Assembly (NCBI RefSeq): GCF_008364825.1
Contig: NZ_VTTO01000005.1
Location: 1 to 64,000, forward strand
Direction: 5' to 3'
Length of the DNA stretch: 64,000 nt
Source: Azospirillum sp. B21
GTDB taxonomy: Bacteria > Pseudomonadota > Alphaproteobacteria > Azospirillales > Azospirillaceae
The notes below the pieces were generated by a model. It searched no databases, was not told where the DNA came from, and saw nothing but the letters and a program-made list of their open reading frames with translations. The translations under genes and the position numbers were made by a program. Shown piece after piece: positions 25,320-33,781 of the stretch. Position 1 is the stretch's first letter, and each line of letters begins with the position of its first letter.

Positions 25320-26341
25320 CGGAGCCGGACTGGCGAGAGGGTTCAAAAGAGGGGCGCTGGCATGTCGGGATCGCCGGGGCGGGGGCGATCGGCACCACGC
25401 TGGCGGTTCGCATCGCCCGCGCCGGCCACCGCGTCGGCGTGCTGGCCCGCGGCGCGACGCTGGAGGTCATCCGGCAGGACGGGCTGCACCTGACCGACCG
25501 CGAGGGCGAGCATCATGTGCGGGTGGCGGCCGGGCCGGCGGAGGAACTGGGGCAACCGGACCTGCTGTTCCTCTGCGCCAAGGCGCAGGACCTGCTGCCG
25601 CTGGTGCGCGCCGCCCGGCCGATGATCGGGCCGGACACCCTGGTCGTCCCGGTGGTGAACGGTATTCCCTGGTGGTATTTCGAGGGGGAGGGCGGACGCC
25701 ACCAGGGCCGCGCCGTCCGCGCCGTCGATCCCGACGGGGCGCTGAAGGATCTGGTGCCGCTCGACCGCGTGATCGGCGCCATCGCCTACATCACGGCGGA
25801 GCGGATGGCCCCCGGCGTCGCCCGCAGCTTCAACCCGCTGAAGCTGATCCTGGGGGAGATCGACCATCGCCCCAGCGAGCGCCTCGCGCGCGTCGTCGCC
25901 ATGCTGACCGCCTGCGGCATCCACACCCAGGCGAGCGGGCGGGTGCGCGATCCCTTGTGGACCAAGGTGATCGCCAATCTCTCCTCCAACCCGCTGTCGG
26001 TGGTGTCGGGGGCGACGCTGCAGGACATTTATGGCGACCCGTCGCTGTCGCAGATCGCCCGGCAGATGCTGTCGGAAGCGCTGTTGACCGCCGCCGCCTA
26101 TGGCGCGCGGATCGAGCTGGACCCGGAATCGCTGCTGGCGATGGGGGCCGGGATGGGGCCGGTGAAGACCTCCATGCTCCAGGATTTCGAGAAAGGGCTG
26201 CCGCTGGAACTCTCCGCCATCTGCGAGGCCGTCATCGAACTGGCCGAGCTGCAGGGGCTGTCCATGCCGCTGACCCGCAACATCGCCATTCTCGCCCGCT
26301 TCAAGAGCGACAGCGCGCTGCGCGCCGCCGCGGGCCTGTAA
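25316..26341 (+). CDS. Ketopantoate reductase-like (ApbA/PanE family) dehydrogenase
   Basis: A 341-aa two-domain NADP-dependent dehydrogenase. The N-terminal Rossmann motif is VGIAGAGAIGTTLAVRIARAG, followed by LLFLCAKAQDL and PVVNGIPWW. The C-terminal helical domain has the conserved lysine region DPLWTKVIANLSSNPLS and TSMLQDFEKGLPLEL. Family members reduce 2-oxo acids such as ketopantoate. Clustering after ABC transport genes and before a class II aldolase points to catabolism of the imported compound rather than pantothenate synthesis. The start overlaps livF by 4 nt. Confidence 0.88.
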   Translation: MTEPDWREGSKEGRWHVGIAGAGAIGTTLAVRIARAGHRVGVLARGATLEVIRQDGLHLTDREGEHHVRVAAGPAEELGQPDLLFLCAKAQDLLPLVRAARPMIGPDTLVVPVVNGIPWWYFEGEGGRHQGRAVRAVDPDGALKDLVPLDRVIGAIAYITAERMAPGVARSFNPLKLILGEIDHRPSERLARVVAMLTACGIHTQASGRVRDPLWTKVIANLSSNPLSVVSGATLQDIYGDPSLSQIARQMLSEALLTAAAYGARIELDPESLLAMGAGMGPVKTSMLQDFEKGLPLELSAICEAVIELAELQGLSMPLTRNIAILARFKSDSALRAAAGL

Positions 26342-26367
26342 CCTCCATCCGAAGAGGACCGCAAATC

Positions 26368-27156
26368 ATGATGACCGCCACTGCCCCGAAGCTCGGCCAC
26401 AACAGCATCGTGAAGCCCGATCACATCGGCGAGGAGGAGTGGGCGCTGCGCTGCCAGTTGGCCGACTGCTATCACCTCGTCGACTTCATGGGCTGGACCG
26501 AGACGATCTTCAACCACATCTCCGCCCGGCTGCCGGGGCCGGCGCACCATTATCTGGTGAACCCCTTCGGCCTCAACTACACCGAGGTGACGCCGGCCAA
26601 CCTGCTGAAGGTCGGACTGGACGGCGAGAAGCTGGAGCCGTCGCCCTATGACGCCAACCCGGCCGGCTTCGCCCTGCACAGCGCCATCCACGAGGCGCGC
26701 GACGACATCCATTGCGTGATCCACACCCACACGACCGAGGTGTCGGCCATCGTGCAGAAGAAGCAGGCCTTCTCGCACAATGACTTCTATGGCGCCCAGC
26801 TCTATGGCCGCGTCGGCTACCATGCCTTCGAGGGCATCACGCTGTTCGCCGACGAGAAGCCGCGCATGCTGGAAAGCCTGGGCGACAAGCATATCCTGGT
26901 GCTGCGCAACCACGGCATCGCGGTGGGTGAGTCCAGTATCGCCAAGACCTTCTTCCTGCTGTGGACGGTGCAGCGCGCCGCCGAGATCCAGACCCTGGCC
27001 GATAGCATGCGCGGAGAGGATGTGGAGTTGTCCACCGAGGTCCGGCAGAAATGCAGCGACCTGACCGCCATGCTGATCCGCGACAGCGGCTTCGCCGTGA
27101 AATTCTTCGACGCCATGGTGCGCAAGATGCGGGCGGAGCGCGGACCGGGCTGGTGA
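26368..27156 (+). CDS. Class II aldolase/adducin family protein
   Basis: A 262-aa zinc-dependent class II aldolase-like protein. The metal-site histidines are visible in HCVIHTHTTEVSA near residue 115 and HILVLRNHGIAVGE near residue 180. FNHISARLPGPAHHYLVNPFGLNYTEVTP is the usual phosphate-loop region near residue 45, but it lacks a strong phosphate-binding signature, so the substrate may be unphosphorylated. The start at MMTATAPK has GAGGA upstream. It follows the reductase by 26 nt. Its reaction is unknown. Confidence 0.88.
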   Translation: MMTATAPKLGHNSIVKPDHIGEEEWALRCQLADCYHLVDFMGWTETIFNHISARLPGPAHHYLVNPFGLNYTEVTPANLLKVGLDGEKLEPSPYDANPAGFALHSAIHEARDDIHCVIHTHTTEVSAIVQKKQAFSHNDFYGAQLYGRVGYHAFEGITLFADEKPRMLESLGDKHILVLRNHGIAVGESSIAKTFFLLWTVQRAAEIQTLADSMRGEDVELSTEVRQKCSDLTAMLIRDSGFAVKFFDAMVRKMRAERGPGW

Positions 27157-27175
27157 GCGGTCGCGCCGCCGCAAG

Positions 27176-27231
27176 GCGTTTGGCAAGCCAACCGGCGATT
27201 GGTACAACAGGGCCCCGGCCTCGCCAAACGC
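27176..27231. repeat. 9-bp inverted repeat before the MarR gene
   Basis: GCGTTTGGC at 27176-27184 is matched by GCCAAACGC at 27223-27231, with a smaller TTGGC-AA-GCCAA inside the left arm. It sits in the 94-bp gap before the MarR start and may be an autoregulatory site or a weak attenuating hairpin. Confidence 0.3.
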
Positions 27232-27250
27232 TGGATAGACATTGGGCATC

Positions 27251-27724
27251 ATGGCCATTACGAAAAAACTTCGCCGCTACATCCCGTCGGACCCCGAATT
27301 CAAGGTCGAGGAATTCCCCTTCTATTGGCTTGCCCGTGTCCAGGGCATCTACACCCAGAAGATGGAAACGGCGCTGAAACGGATCGGCACCGATATCCCG
27401 ACCTGGCGGGTGCTGTTCATTCTGAAGACGCACGGCACGTCGAGCATTTCAGAGATCTCGACCCACGCCATCGTCAAGCTGTCGACCATGACCCGCATCG
27501 TCTACCGCATGAAGGCGGAAGGGTTGGTGGACACCGGCACCAACGCCGATGATGGCCGCGTCACCGAGGTGACGATGACCCCGGCCGGCCATGCGCTGGT
27601 CGAACGCATCCAGGAGGCGACGGAAAGGCTGTTCGCCCGCAGCTTCGACGGGATGTCGGAATCGCAGATCGGCAAGCTGAACGCGACCCTGCAGCAGCTC
27701 TACGGCAATCTGGCGGAGGATTGA
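27251..27724 (+). CDS. MarR-family transcriptional regulator (candidate auxin-responsive repressor)
   Basis: A 157-aa winged-helix regulator. The recognition region is ISEISTHAIVKLSTMTRIVYRMKAEGLVD near residues 65-95, followed by the wing NADDGRVTEVTMT with the conserved DxR. MarR proteins are dimers released from DNA by aromatic ligands. iac and iad auxin clusters elsewhere are controlled by MarR repressors (IacR, IadR), so this is the likely regulator of the operons on either side of 19.6-20.4 kb. The ATG at 27251 was chosen over the TTG three codons earlier. No iacR symbol is given because homology cannot be tested here. Confidence 0.88.
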   Translation: MAITKKLRRYIPSDPEFKVEEFPFYWLARVQGIYTQKMETALKRIGTDIPTWRVLFILKTHGTSSISEISTHAIVKLSTMTRIVYRMKAEGLVDTGTNADDGRVTEVTMTPAGHALVERIQEATERLFARSFDGMSESQIGKLNATLQQLYGNLAED

Positions 27725-27760
27725 GCGACTTGTCGCGGCGTTGAGCCCCTCGACTGGCTC

Positions 27761-27778
27761 ATACGGGGAATCGCGTAT
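27761..27778. promoter_or_regulatory. Inverted repeat ATACG-N8-CGTAT before amiE
   Basis: ATACG GGGAATCG CGTAT lies 129 bp before the amiE start. An identical pair of arms with the same 8-bp spacer occurs before the amide transporter operon at 33614-33631. A NarL/LuxR-type response regulator gene lies between the two loci, making it the best candidate binder. Confidence 0.5.
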
Positions 27779-27907
27779 TCCCGTCGGCCTGCCGCGCCCC
27801 GATGATGGATCGAGACAAACAAGGGTGCGCAAACGATGCGGAAGCCGGATACTCACCCCGCTTTCCGTGCGCGCCGTCTCATGCCCCCGTCATGCAGGGA
27901 GACTGAA

Positions 27908-28945
27908 ATGATCCACGGCGATATCACCAGCAGCAACGACACCGTCGGCGTCGCTGTCGTCAATTACAAGATGCCGCGCCTTCACACCAAGGCGGAGGTG
28001 CTGGAGAACGCGCAGAAGATCGCCGACATGCTGGTCGGCATGAAGACGGGCCTGCCCGGCCTCGACCTCGTGATCTTCCCCGAATACTCGACGCACGGAA
28101 TCATGTACGATTCCAAGGAGATGTTCGAAACCGCCGCCACCATTCCCGGCGACGAAACCGAGATCTTCGCCGCCGCCTGCCGCAAGGCGAAGGTATGGGG
28201 CGTCTTCTCCCTCACCGGCGAGCGGCACGAGGAGCATCCGCACAAGGTGCCCTACAACACGCTGATCCTGATGAACGACAAGGGCGAGATCGTACAGAAG
28301 TACCGCAAGATCATGCCCTGGGTGCCGATCGAAGGCTGGTATCCCGGCAACAGCACCTATGTGTCGGACGGGCCTAAGGGGCTGAAGGTCAGCCTGATCA
28401 TCTGCGACGACGGCAATTACCCCGAGATCTGGCGCGACTGCGCCATGAAGGGGGCCGAGTTGATCGTGCGCTGCCAGGGCTACATGTATCCGGCCAAGGA
28501 CCAGCAGGTGCTGATGGCGAAGGCGATGGCCTGGGCCAACAACGTTTATGTCGCGGTGGCGAATGCCGCCGGCTTCGACGGGGTCTATTCCTATTTCGGC
28601 CATTCCGCCATCGTCGGCTTCGACGGCCGGACGCTGGGCGAATGCGGCGAGGAGGAGTACGGCATCCAGTACGCCCAGCTGTCCAAGACGCTGATCCGCG
28701 ACTTCCGTAGGAACGGGCAGTCGGAGAACCACCTCTTCAAGCTGGTTCATCGCGGTTATACCGGCATGATCAACTCCGGCGACGGCGAGAAGGGCGAAGC
28801 GGCCTGCCCCTACGACTTCTATCGCCAGTGGGTGAACGACCCGGAGGGCACGCGGGCGAAGGTGGAGGCCCTCACCCGGCCGACGGTCGGCACGCCCGAA
28901 TGCCCGATGGAGGGCATTCCGACGAAGGAACCGGTCTACGGCTGA
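27908..28945 (+). CDS. amiE: Aliphatic amidase AmiE
   Basis: A 345-aa nitrilase-superfamily amidase that hydrolyses short aliphatic amides (acetamide, propionamide and similar) to acid and ammonia in the cytosol. The catalytic residues fall exactly at the canonical numbers: Glu59 in IFPEYST, Lys134 in YRKIMPW and Cys166 in [17 protein letters not shown] 27908 ([11 protein letters not shown]) has AGGGAG upstream, and starting there gives the family length; the 24-codon extension does not. It is preceded by the ATACG-N8-CGTAT site and converges on the response regulator gene. Confidence 0.95.
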   Translation: MIHGDITSSNDTVGVAVVNYKMPRLHTKAEVLENAQKIADMLVGMKTGLPGLDLVIFPEYSTHGIMYDSKEMFETAATIPGDETEIFAAACRKAKVWGVFSLTGERHEEHPHKVPYNTLILMNDKGEIVQKYRKIMPWVPIEGWYPGNSTYVSDGPKGLKVSLIICDDGNYPEIWRDCAMKGAELIVRCQGYMYPAKDQQVLMAKAMAWANNVYVAVANAAGFDGVYSYFGHSAIVGFDGRTLGECGEEEYGIQYAQLSKTLIRDFRRNGQSENHLFKLVHRGYTGMINSGDGEKGEAACPYDFYRQWVNDPEGTRAKVEALTRPTVGTPECPMEGIPTKEPVYG

Positions 28946-28954
28946 TCGGGCGTC

Positions 28955-28982
28955 GCGGGAGCGGGGCTTCCCTCTCTCCCGC
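28955..28982. terminator. Likely bidirectional terminator between amiE and response regulator
   Basis: GCGGGAG at 28955-28961 pairs with CTCCCGC at 28976-28982 around a 14-nt loop, in the 55-bp gap between convergent stops. There is no clear T-run, so termination strength is uncertain. Confidence 0.45.
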
Positions 28983-29000
28983 TTCCCGGGGCCGGGACGG

Positions 29001-29990
29001 CTACCGCCCGTTCAGCGTACGCACCGCCAGCGCGGCGGCGGCGGCGCGGTTCTCGACGCCGAGTTTCGAATAGATCTGTTCCAGATGTTTGTCGACCGTG
29101 CGGGGGCTGAGGCCCAGGATCTCGGCGATGTCGCGGTTGGGCTTGCCGTTGGCGATCCACATCAGCACCTCCGCCTCCCGTGCGGTCAGCGACAGCTTGT
29201 CCTTCAGCAGGGCGTCGTCGCCGGCGCCGTTCTCCTCCACCAGCTGCAGCAGGATTTCGTCGGGACCGGTCTGGCCGACCGGGCTGAGGCGCAGGATGCG
29301 GCCGTCCGTCCCAGTGGCGATCACCACGCTGTCCGCCTTGCGTCCTGATCCACTGCCAGAACCTCTGCCAGATGGCCCGCCAACCTGCCGCTCGGCCAGC
29401 CAGCGCCGCGCCTCCTCCGGCAGGGATACCCCGTTTCCCGTATCGGCGCCGAAGGCGGACTCCAGCATGCGGGTGGTCTGCGGCGTGCACCACAGAACCT
29501 CGCCCTTGTGGTTGGCGGCCAGCAGGGTGCGGCCGGTCACGTCGAGCGCCGCCCGCGTGCTCTGCGCCACGCGGGCGTTGGCGAGATGGGCGTACATGCG
29601 GGCGATCAGCGTTTCGGCGACGATGGGTTTTGTGACGTAATCGACCCCACCGGCGGCGAAGCCCTTCAGGATATGTTCGGTTTCGGTCAGGCCGGTCATG
29701 AAGATGACCGGAACATGGGCGACCTGGCTGCTGCGCTTCAGCTGTCGGCAGGTCTCGAAGCCGTCCAGCCCCGGCATGATCGCGTCCATCAGGATCACGT
29801 CGGGCGTCACCTGCTCCAGCAGGGCCAACGCCTTGCGGCCGTCCAGTGCCACCAGAACGGTCACGCCGGCCTCCTCCAACGCATCGGTCAGGAAGCTGAG
29901 GGCTTCGGGCGAATCGTCAACGACGAGGACGACGTCACGCGGTCTGGTTGCGGATTTCATCGTCATGGCTGGGTTCGTCATGGCTGTCAT
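29001..29990 (-). CDS. LuxR-type response regulator
   Basis: A protein of up to 329 aa. The receiver domain (about residues 20-135) has VVDDSPEAL, the phospho-site ILMDAIMPGLDG, FMTGL and TKPI. A PAS-like middle segment follows (LLAANHKGEVLWCTPQTTRML). The C-terminal helix-turn-helix is LTAREAEVLMWIANGKPNRDIAEILGLSPRTVDKHL. It is a NarL/FixJ-class activator and the presumed partner of the permease-histidine kinase, whose stop codon (29935) lies inside this reading frame. Starts at 29990, 29966 or 29960 are all possible and none has a clear ribosome site. Confidence 0.88.
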   Translation of the reverse strand: MTAMTNPAMTMKSATRPRDVVLVVDDSPEALSFLTDALEEAGVTVLVALDGRKALALLEQVTPDVILMDAIMPGLDGFETCRQLKRSSQVAHVPVIFMTGLTETEHILKGFAAGGVDYVTKPIVAETLIARMYAHLANARVAQSTRAALDVTGRTLLAANHKGEVLWCTPQTTRMLESAFGADTGNGVSLPEEARRWLAERQVGGPSGRGSGSGSGRKADSVVIATGTDGRILRLSPVGQTGPDEILLQLVEENGAGDDALLKDKLSLTAREAEVLMWIANGKPNRDIAEILGLSPRTVDKHLEQIYSKLGVENRAAAAALAVRTLNGR

Positions 29991-32900
29991 CGCGGTAAAC
30001 CGCCTCCAGCGCGGCCATATACTGGTTCAGATCGTAGTTGCTGACGAGCGTGCGCATGCGGCCGACGAAGCGGTCCAGCTCCGGATGGGCGGCGGCGATC
30101 TCGGCCAGCTTGGCCTGCATGCCGCGGACATAGCCGATGCGGCCGAGATGGATCAGCTCGGCGATGTGGTGCTGTGGCGGCAGCTCCGACGCGGCGAAGA
30201 CCGGCGGGCCGTCGTCGCTGCCGGCCGTCGTCTCATACTCCCACTCGATGCCGCGCAGCTGGCCGATGCAGGCCAGCAGCTTCGGGATGGACACCGGCTT
30301 GGCGACGAAGCCGTCATGCGGCTGGCCGGGAGCGGGGGCGGAGCGGTCCTCCCGCGTGTCGGCCGAGACAAGGACGATGGTGGTCTCACTGTGGCCGGTG
30401 GCGCGCAGGTGCCGGGCGACGTCCAGCCCGTTCATGCCGGGCATCGAGATGTCGAGCAGCAGAATGTCCGGTCGGTGCAGCTCCGCCATGGCGACGCAGT
30501 TCGGGCCGTCGGTCGCCTTGAACACGGTGAAGCCCAGCTCGGCCAGCAGGTCGGCCAGCAGGTTGCGGTGGGCGAGGTCGTCGTCGGTGACCAGCACGGT
30601 CAAACGGGCCCCGCGATAGCCGCGGATCGGATGGTCGGGCTGGGCGGCGGCGGTGGACAGCATCGCCGCCGACATCATCAGCCGCACCCGGAACAGGCTG
30701 CCCTTGCCGGGTGTGCTGGTCACGGTGATCTCGCCGCCCATCACCTCGGTCAGCAGCTTGGTGATGGTCAGGCCGAGACCCATGCCCGGCACCATCGGGT
30801 TGGCGGCCGACCCGCGCTCGAACGGCTGGAAGATCCGCTCGCGGTCCTCGGGAGCGATGCCGGGGCCGGTGTCCTCCACCTCGAACTCCGCGATCTGGCT
30901 GCGGTGGCGCACGCGCAGGCAGACCGTGCCGGCGTCGGTGAATTTGATGGCGTTGGACAGCAGGTTGATGAGGATCTGGCGGATGCGGCCTTCGTCGGTG
31001 AAGACGACCGGCGGCAGATCCTCCGGCGCCTCGAAGCGGAAGGCGATGCCCTTGGCCTCCGCCTGCAGGTGGAACATGCCGACGAGCTGGTCGAGCAGCT
31101 CGCCGAAGCGGACCTCCGCCCGGTTCAGCTGCAACCGGCCGCTTTCGATCTTCGACACATCCAGCAGCCCGTCGAGCAGGCCGGACAGATGCTCGGCGCT
31201 GCGCCGGATGACGCGGACGGCGTCGACGCGGTGCGGCGGCATGGCGGGGTCGCGCTCCAGCATCTGCGAATAGCCGAAGATGGCGCTCAACGGCGTGCGG
31301 AACTCGTGGCCGATGCCGACCAAGTAACGGCTCTTGGCGAGGTTCGCCGCCTCCGACGCCTCCTTCGCCTTCTGAAGCTGGGCATCGGTGCGTTCATGGG
31401 CCTCGATCTCCTGCATCAGCAGGTCGGTCTGCTTGCGCGTTTCCTCCTGCGCCACCTTGCGGCTTTCGCGGGCCAGCACGAACAGCCAGGTGGCGACGCC
31501 GGCCACGATCATCAGGATGAAGAAGACCTTCCACAGCGTGCTGCGGATCAACGCCTGCGCCTCCGCGTTCACGGACGCGACCTCGACATAGACCAGCGAC
31601 AGCACGGCGCCGACCGCCAGCCCCAACATCAACAGCACCGCCAGGTAATGGCCCAGCCGCGCCTTCAGTGCCGTCGCGGCCCTCGCCGGCAGGACGGCGT
31701 CGAGCGCGTGGCGCAGTTGCACGCCCAGACGGGCGTCGCTCTTGCAGCCGTCGCCGCAGCGGGCGTCCAGCGAACAGCAGAGCGAGCAGATCGCCCCGGC
31801 ATAGACCGGGCAGAAGGCCATGTCGTCCGGCTCGAAGGCATGCTGGCAGATGCGGCAGCGGATCGCCTCCTCCCCGTTCCAGCTGTCGAAAGGACGACGC
31901 GCGATGTAATACTCGCCGCGGGTCGCCCAGGCGATGACGGGTGCCGCGATGAACGCGGTGGCGAAGGCGAGGAAGGGCGCGCAGACCTTCAGCGTCGGCC
32001 CCAGCGCGCCGAGGAAAGCCAGCATCGACAGGATCGTCGCCAACAGCATGGCGCCGACGCCCACGGGATTGATGTCGTAGAGGTGGGCGCGCTTGAACTC
32101 GACATGACGCGGGCTGAGGCCCAACGGCTTGTTCACCACCAGATCGGCCACCAGCGCGCCGATCCACGACGCGGCGACGCTGGAATAGAGCCCCAGCACC
32201 GGTTCCAGCGTCTTGTAGATGCCCAATTCCATCAGCATCAGGCCGATGACGACGTTGAACACCACCCACACCACCCGGCCGGGATGGCTGTGGGTGAGGC
32301 GTGAGAAGAAGTTCGACCAGGCGATGGAGCCGGCATAGGTGTTGGTGACGTTGATCTTCAGCTGCGACAGCACGACGAACAGGCCGGTCAGACCCAGCGC
32401 AAGCTGCGGCGACGGCGTCACATACTGGAAGGCGACGAGGTACATCCGCGTCGGCTCCGCCGCCAGTTCCAGCGGGACGGCGTTCTGCAGAGCCAGCACC
32501 ACCAGGAAGGATCCCAGCAGCAGCTTGATCGTGCCGATGACGATCCAGCCCGGACCGGCCGCCACCAGCGCCGCCCACCAGTACAGCCGCTTGCGTCCCC
32601 GGGCATCGGGGTCGTAAGGCAGGAAGCGGATGAAATCGACCTGTTCGCCGATCTGTGCCAGCAGCGAGAACACCACCGACGCCGCGGCACCGAACAGCAT
32701 CAGGTCGAAACCGCCGCCGCCAGCTTCCGCCGCCCGGCCGGTGAAGCCGGTCCAGGCGGTGAAGGCGTCGCCGTCCTGGATGGCGATGAACAGGAAGGGC
32801 AGGGCGTGCAGCGTCAGCCACAGCGGCTGTGTCCACAGCTGGATACGGCTGATGACCGTGAAGCCGTAGGCGACCAGCGGGATCACCACGAGCGAACTGA

Positions 32901-33372
32901 CCACATAGCCGGCGGCCAGCGGCAGGCCGACCACCATCTCCAGCGCGGTCGCCATGATCGCCGCCTCGATGGCGAAGAAGATGAACGTGAAGGAGGCGTA
33001 GATCAGCGACGTGATGGTGGAGCCGATATAGCCGAAGCCGGCGCCGCGCGTCAGCAGATCCATGTCCACGCCGTATTTGCTGGCGTAGTAGCTGATCGGC
33101 AGCGCGCTGGCGAAGATCAGGAGGGCGCCGGCCAGGATGGCGAGCACCGCGTTGGTGAAGCCGTAGCCGAGCGTGATCGATCCGCCGATGGCCTCCAGCG
33201 CCAGGAAGGAGATCGAGCCCAACGCGGTGTTGGCGACCCGCGACGGCGACCAGCGCCGCGCCTTGCGCGCGGTGAAGCGCAGCGCGTAATCCTCCAGCGT
33301 CTGGTTGGCGACCCACCTGTTGTAGGTCCGCCGGACCGCGACCACCCTCTGGCGCCCCGCCATCGGCCCCAT
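29935..33372 (-). CDS. NCS1 permease-histidine kinase-receiver fusion sensor
   Basis: A 1145-aa fusion. Residues about 20-495 form an NCS1 (purine-cytosine/allantoin) permease-like membrane domain. A cysteine-rich knot follows: C506, C509, C521, C529, C532, C533, C539, C543. Two more helices come at about 570-640, then a coiled stretch, HisKA with His689 (GIGHEFRTPLS), HATPase (NLLSNAIKFTD, DTGPGIAPED, GMGLGLTITKLL), a receiver with Asp974 (LLLDISMPG), and a C-terminal helical domain. It probably senses a small nitrogen compound through the permease-like part. GGGAGGG precedes the ATG. It lies between amiE and the amide transporter operon. Confidence 0.9.
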   Translation of the reverse strand: MGPMAGRQRVVAVRRTYNRWVANQTLEDYALRFTARKARRWSPSRVANTALGSISFLALEAIGGSITLGYGFTNAVLAILAGALLIFASALPISYYASKYGVDMDLLTRGAGFGYIGSTITSLIYASFTFIFFAIEAAIMATALEMVVGLPLAAGYVVSSLVVIPLVAYGFTVISRIQLWTQPLWLTLHALPFLFIAIQDGDAFTAWTGFTGRAAEAGGGGFDLMLFGAAASVVFSLLAQIGEQVDFIRFLPYDPDARGRKRLYWWAALVAAGPGWIVIGTIKLLLGSFLVVLALQNAVPLELAAEPTRMYLVAFQYVTPSPQLALGLTGLFVVLSQLKINVTNTYAGSIAWSNFFSRLTHSHPGRVVWVVFNVVIGLMLMELGIYKTLEPVLGLYSSVAASWIGALVADLVVNKPLGLSPRHVEFKRAHLYDINPVGVGAMLLATILSMLAFLGALGPTLKVCAPFLAFATAFIAAPVIAWATRGEYYIARRPFDSWNGEEAIRCRICQHAFEPDDMAFCPVYAGAICSLCCSLDARCGDGCKSDARLGVQLRHALDAVLPARAATALKARLGHYLAVLLMLGLAVGAVLSLVYVEVASVNAEAQALIRSTLWKVFFILMIVAGVATWLFVLARESRKVAQEETRKQTDLLMQEIEAHERTDAQLQKAKEASEAANLAKSRYLVGIGHEFRTPLSAIFGYSQMLERDPAMPPHRVDAVRVIRRSAEHLSGLLDGLLDVSKIESGRLQLNRAEVRFGELLDQLVGMFHLQAEAKGIAFRFEAPEDLPPVVFTDEGRIRQILINLLSNAIKFTDAGTVCLRVRHRSQIAEFEVEDTGPGIAPEDRERIFQPFERGSAANPMVPGMGLGLTITKLLTEVMGGEITVTSTPGKGSLFRVRLMMSAAMLSTAAAQPDHPIRGYRGARLTVLVTDDDLAHRNLLADLLAELGFTVFKATDGPNCVAMAELHRPDILLLDISMPGMNGLDVARHLRATGHSETTIVLVSADTREDRSAPAPGQPHDGFVAKPVSIPKLLACIGQLRGIEWEYETTAGSDDGPPVFAASELPPQHHIAELIHLGRIGYVRGMQAKLAEIAAAHPELDRFVGRMRTLVSNYDLNQYMAALEAVYRDDSHDEPSHDDEIRNQTA

Positions 33373-33573
33373 TCACCCTCCCGACAGATTGTTCGCAAGA
33401 CGGATTGTTTCTTCCTGCTTCTCCGGCTCTGTTCGGCAGTAAATTCCTTGATGCGCCCAGTCTGACAAAACGAAATCGGAAGAACAACAAAACGAAAGAG
33501 TGCAGATCTTCTGCGCGAGTACGCGGGCCGTCCACTCGCTTCTCGGTGGTTGCGAGCGCCCGGCCGTCGTCAG

Positions 33574-33585
33574 ACTGACGTCAGT
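33574..33585. promoter_or_regulatory. 12-bp perfect palindrome ACTGACGTCAGT
   Basis: Fully self-complementary, 202 bp from the sensor kinase start and 196 bp from the transporter start, with a second partial copy of GTCAG just to its left. It could bind a dimeric regulator. No match to a named site is claimed. Confidence 0.35.
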
Positions 33586-33613
33586 GTATAACCATTTGCC
33601 GCCCGGCACCCCT

Positions 33614-33631
33614 ATACGCAAATCCACGTAT
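33614..33631. promoter_or_regulatory. Inverted repeat ATACG-N8-CGTAT before amide transporter operon
   Basis: ATACG CAAATCCA CGTAT, 150 bp before the transporter start. Arms and spacer length equal those before amiE (27761-27778), while the spacer sequence differs, as expected for a protein-binding site rather than a copied DNA segment. Confidence 0.5.
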
Positions 33632-33781
33632 TGCTGCGCCGCACCGATCGGTCAACCATCGGACCGTCCAGTCGCGGATCGTTCCGCCAACTCCCCCAAA
33701 AAATACCGCCTTTCAAAAAGGGCCGCGCTCGATGGCCGGCGACCTTTTGCAAGGCGATAACGGCCAACATCAGGAGGTTTC

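Larger units (their letters stand above)
33373..33781. other. Divergent control region between sensor kinase and amide transporter operon
   Basis: 409 bp without a gene. It holds a 12-bp perfect palindrome (33574-33585) and the ATACG-N8-CGTAT inverted repeat (33614-33631), reported separately, and a CAGGAGG ribosome site just before 33782. I see no convincing -35/-10 pair and no riboswitch that I recognise. Confidence 0.6.

Noticed and set aside
27176..27231. Inverted repeat before the MarR gene as a transcription terminator
   Set aside because: The loop is 38 nt and there is no T-run, so it was kept only as a low-confidence repeat or operator.
29698..32304. An 868-codon plus-strand frame opposite the permease-kinase fusion
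   Set aside because: The opposite strand has intact HisKA, HATPase and receiver motifs; this frame has none.
33734..33750. A TGGC...TTTTGC string before the amide transporter gene as a sigma54 promoter
   Set aside because: The possible GG to GC spacings are 11 or 15 bp, not the required 12.
33632..33781. A riboswitch (for example guanidine-type) in the leader of the amide transporter
   Set aside because: No conserved riboswitch core could be matched by eye; a covariance-model search would be needed to say more.
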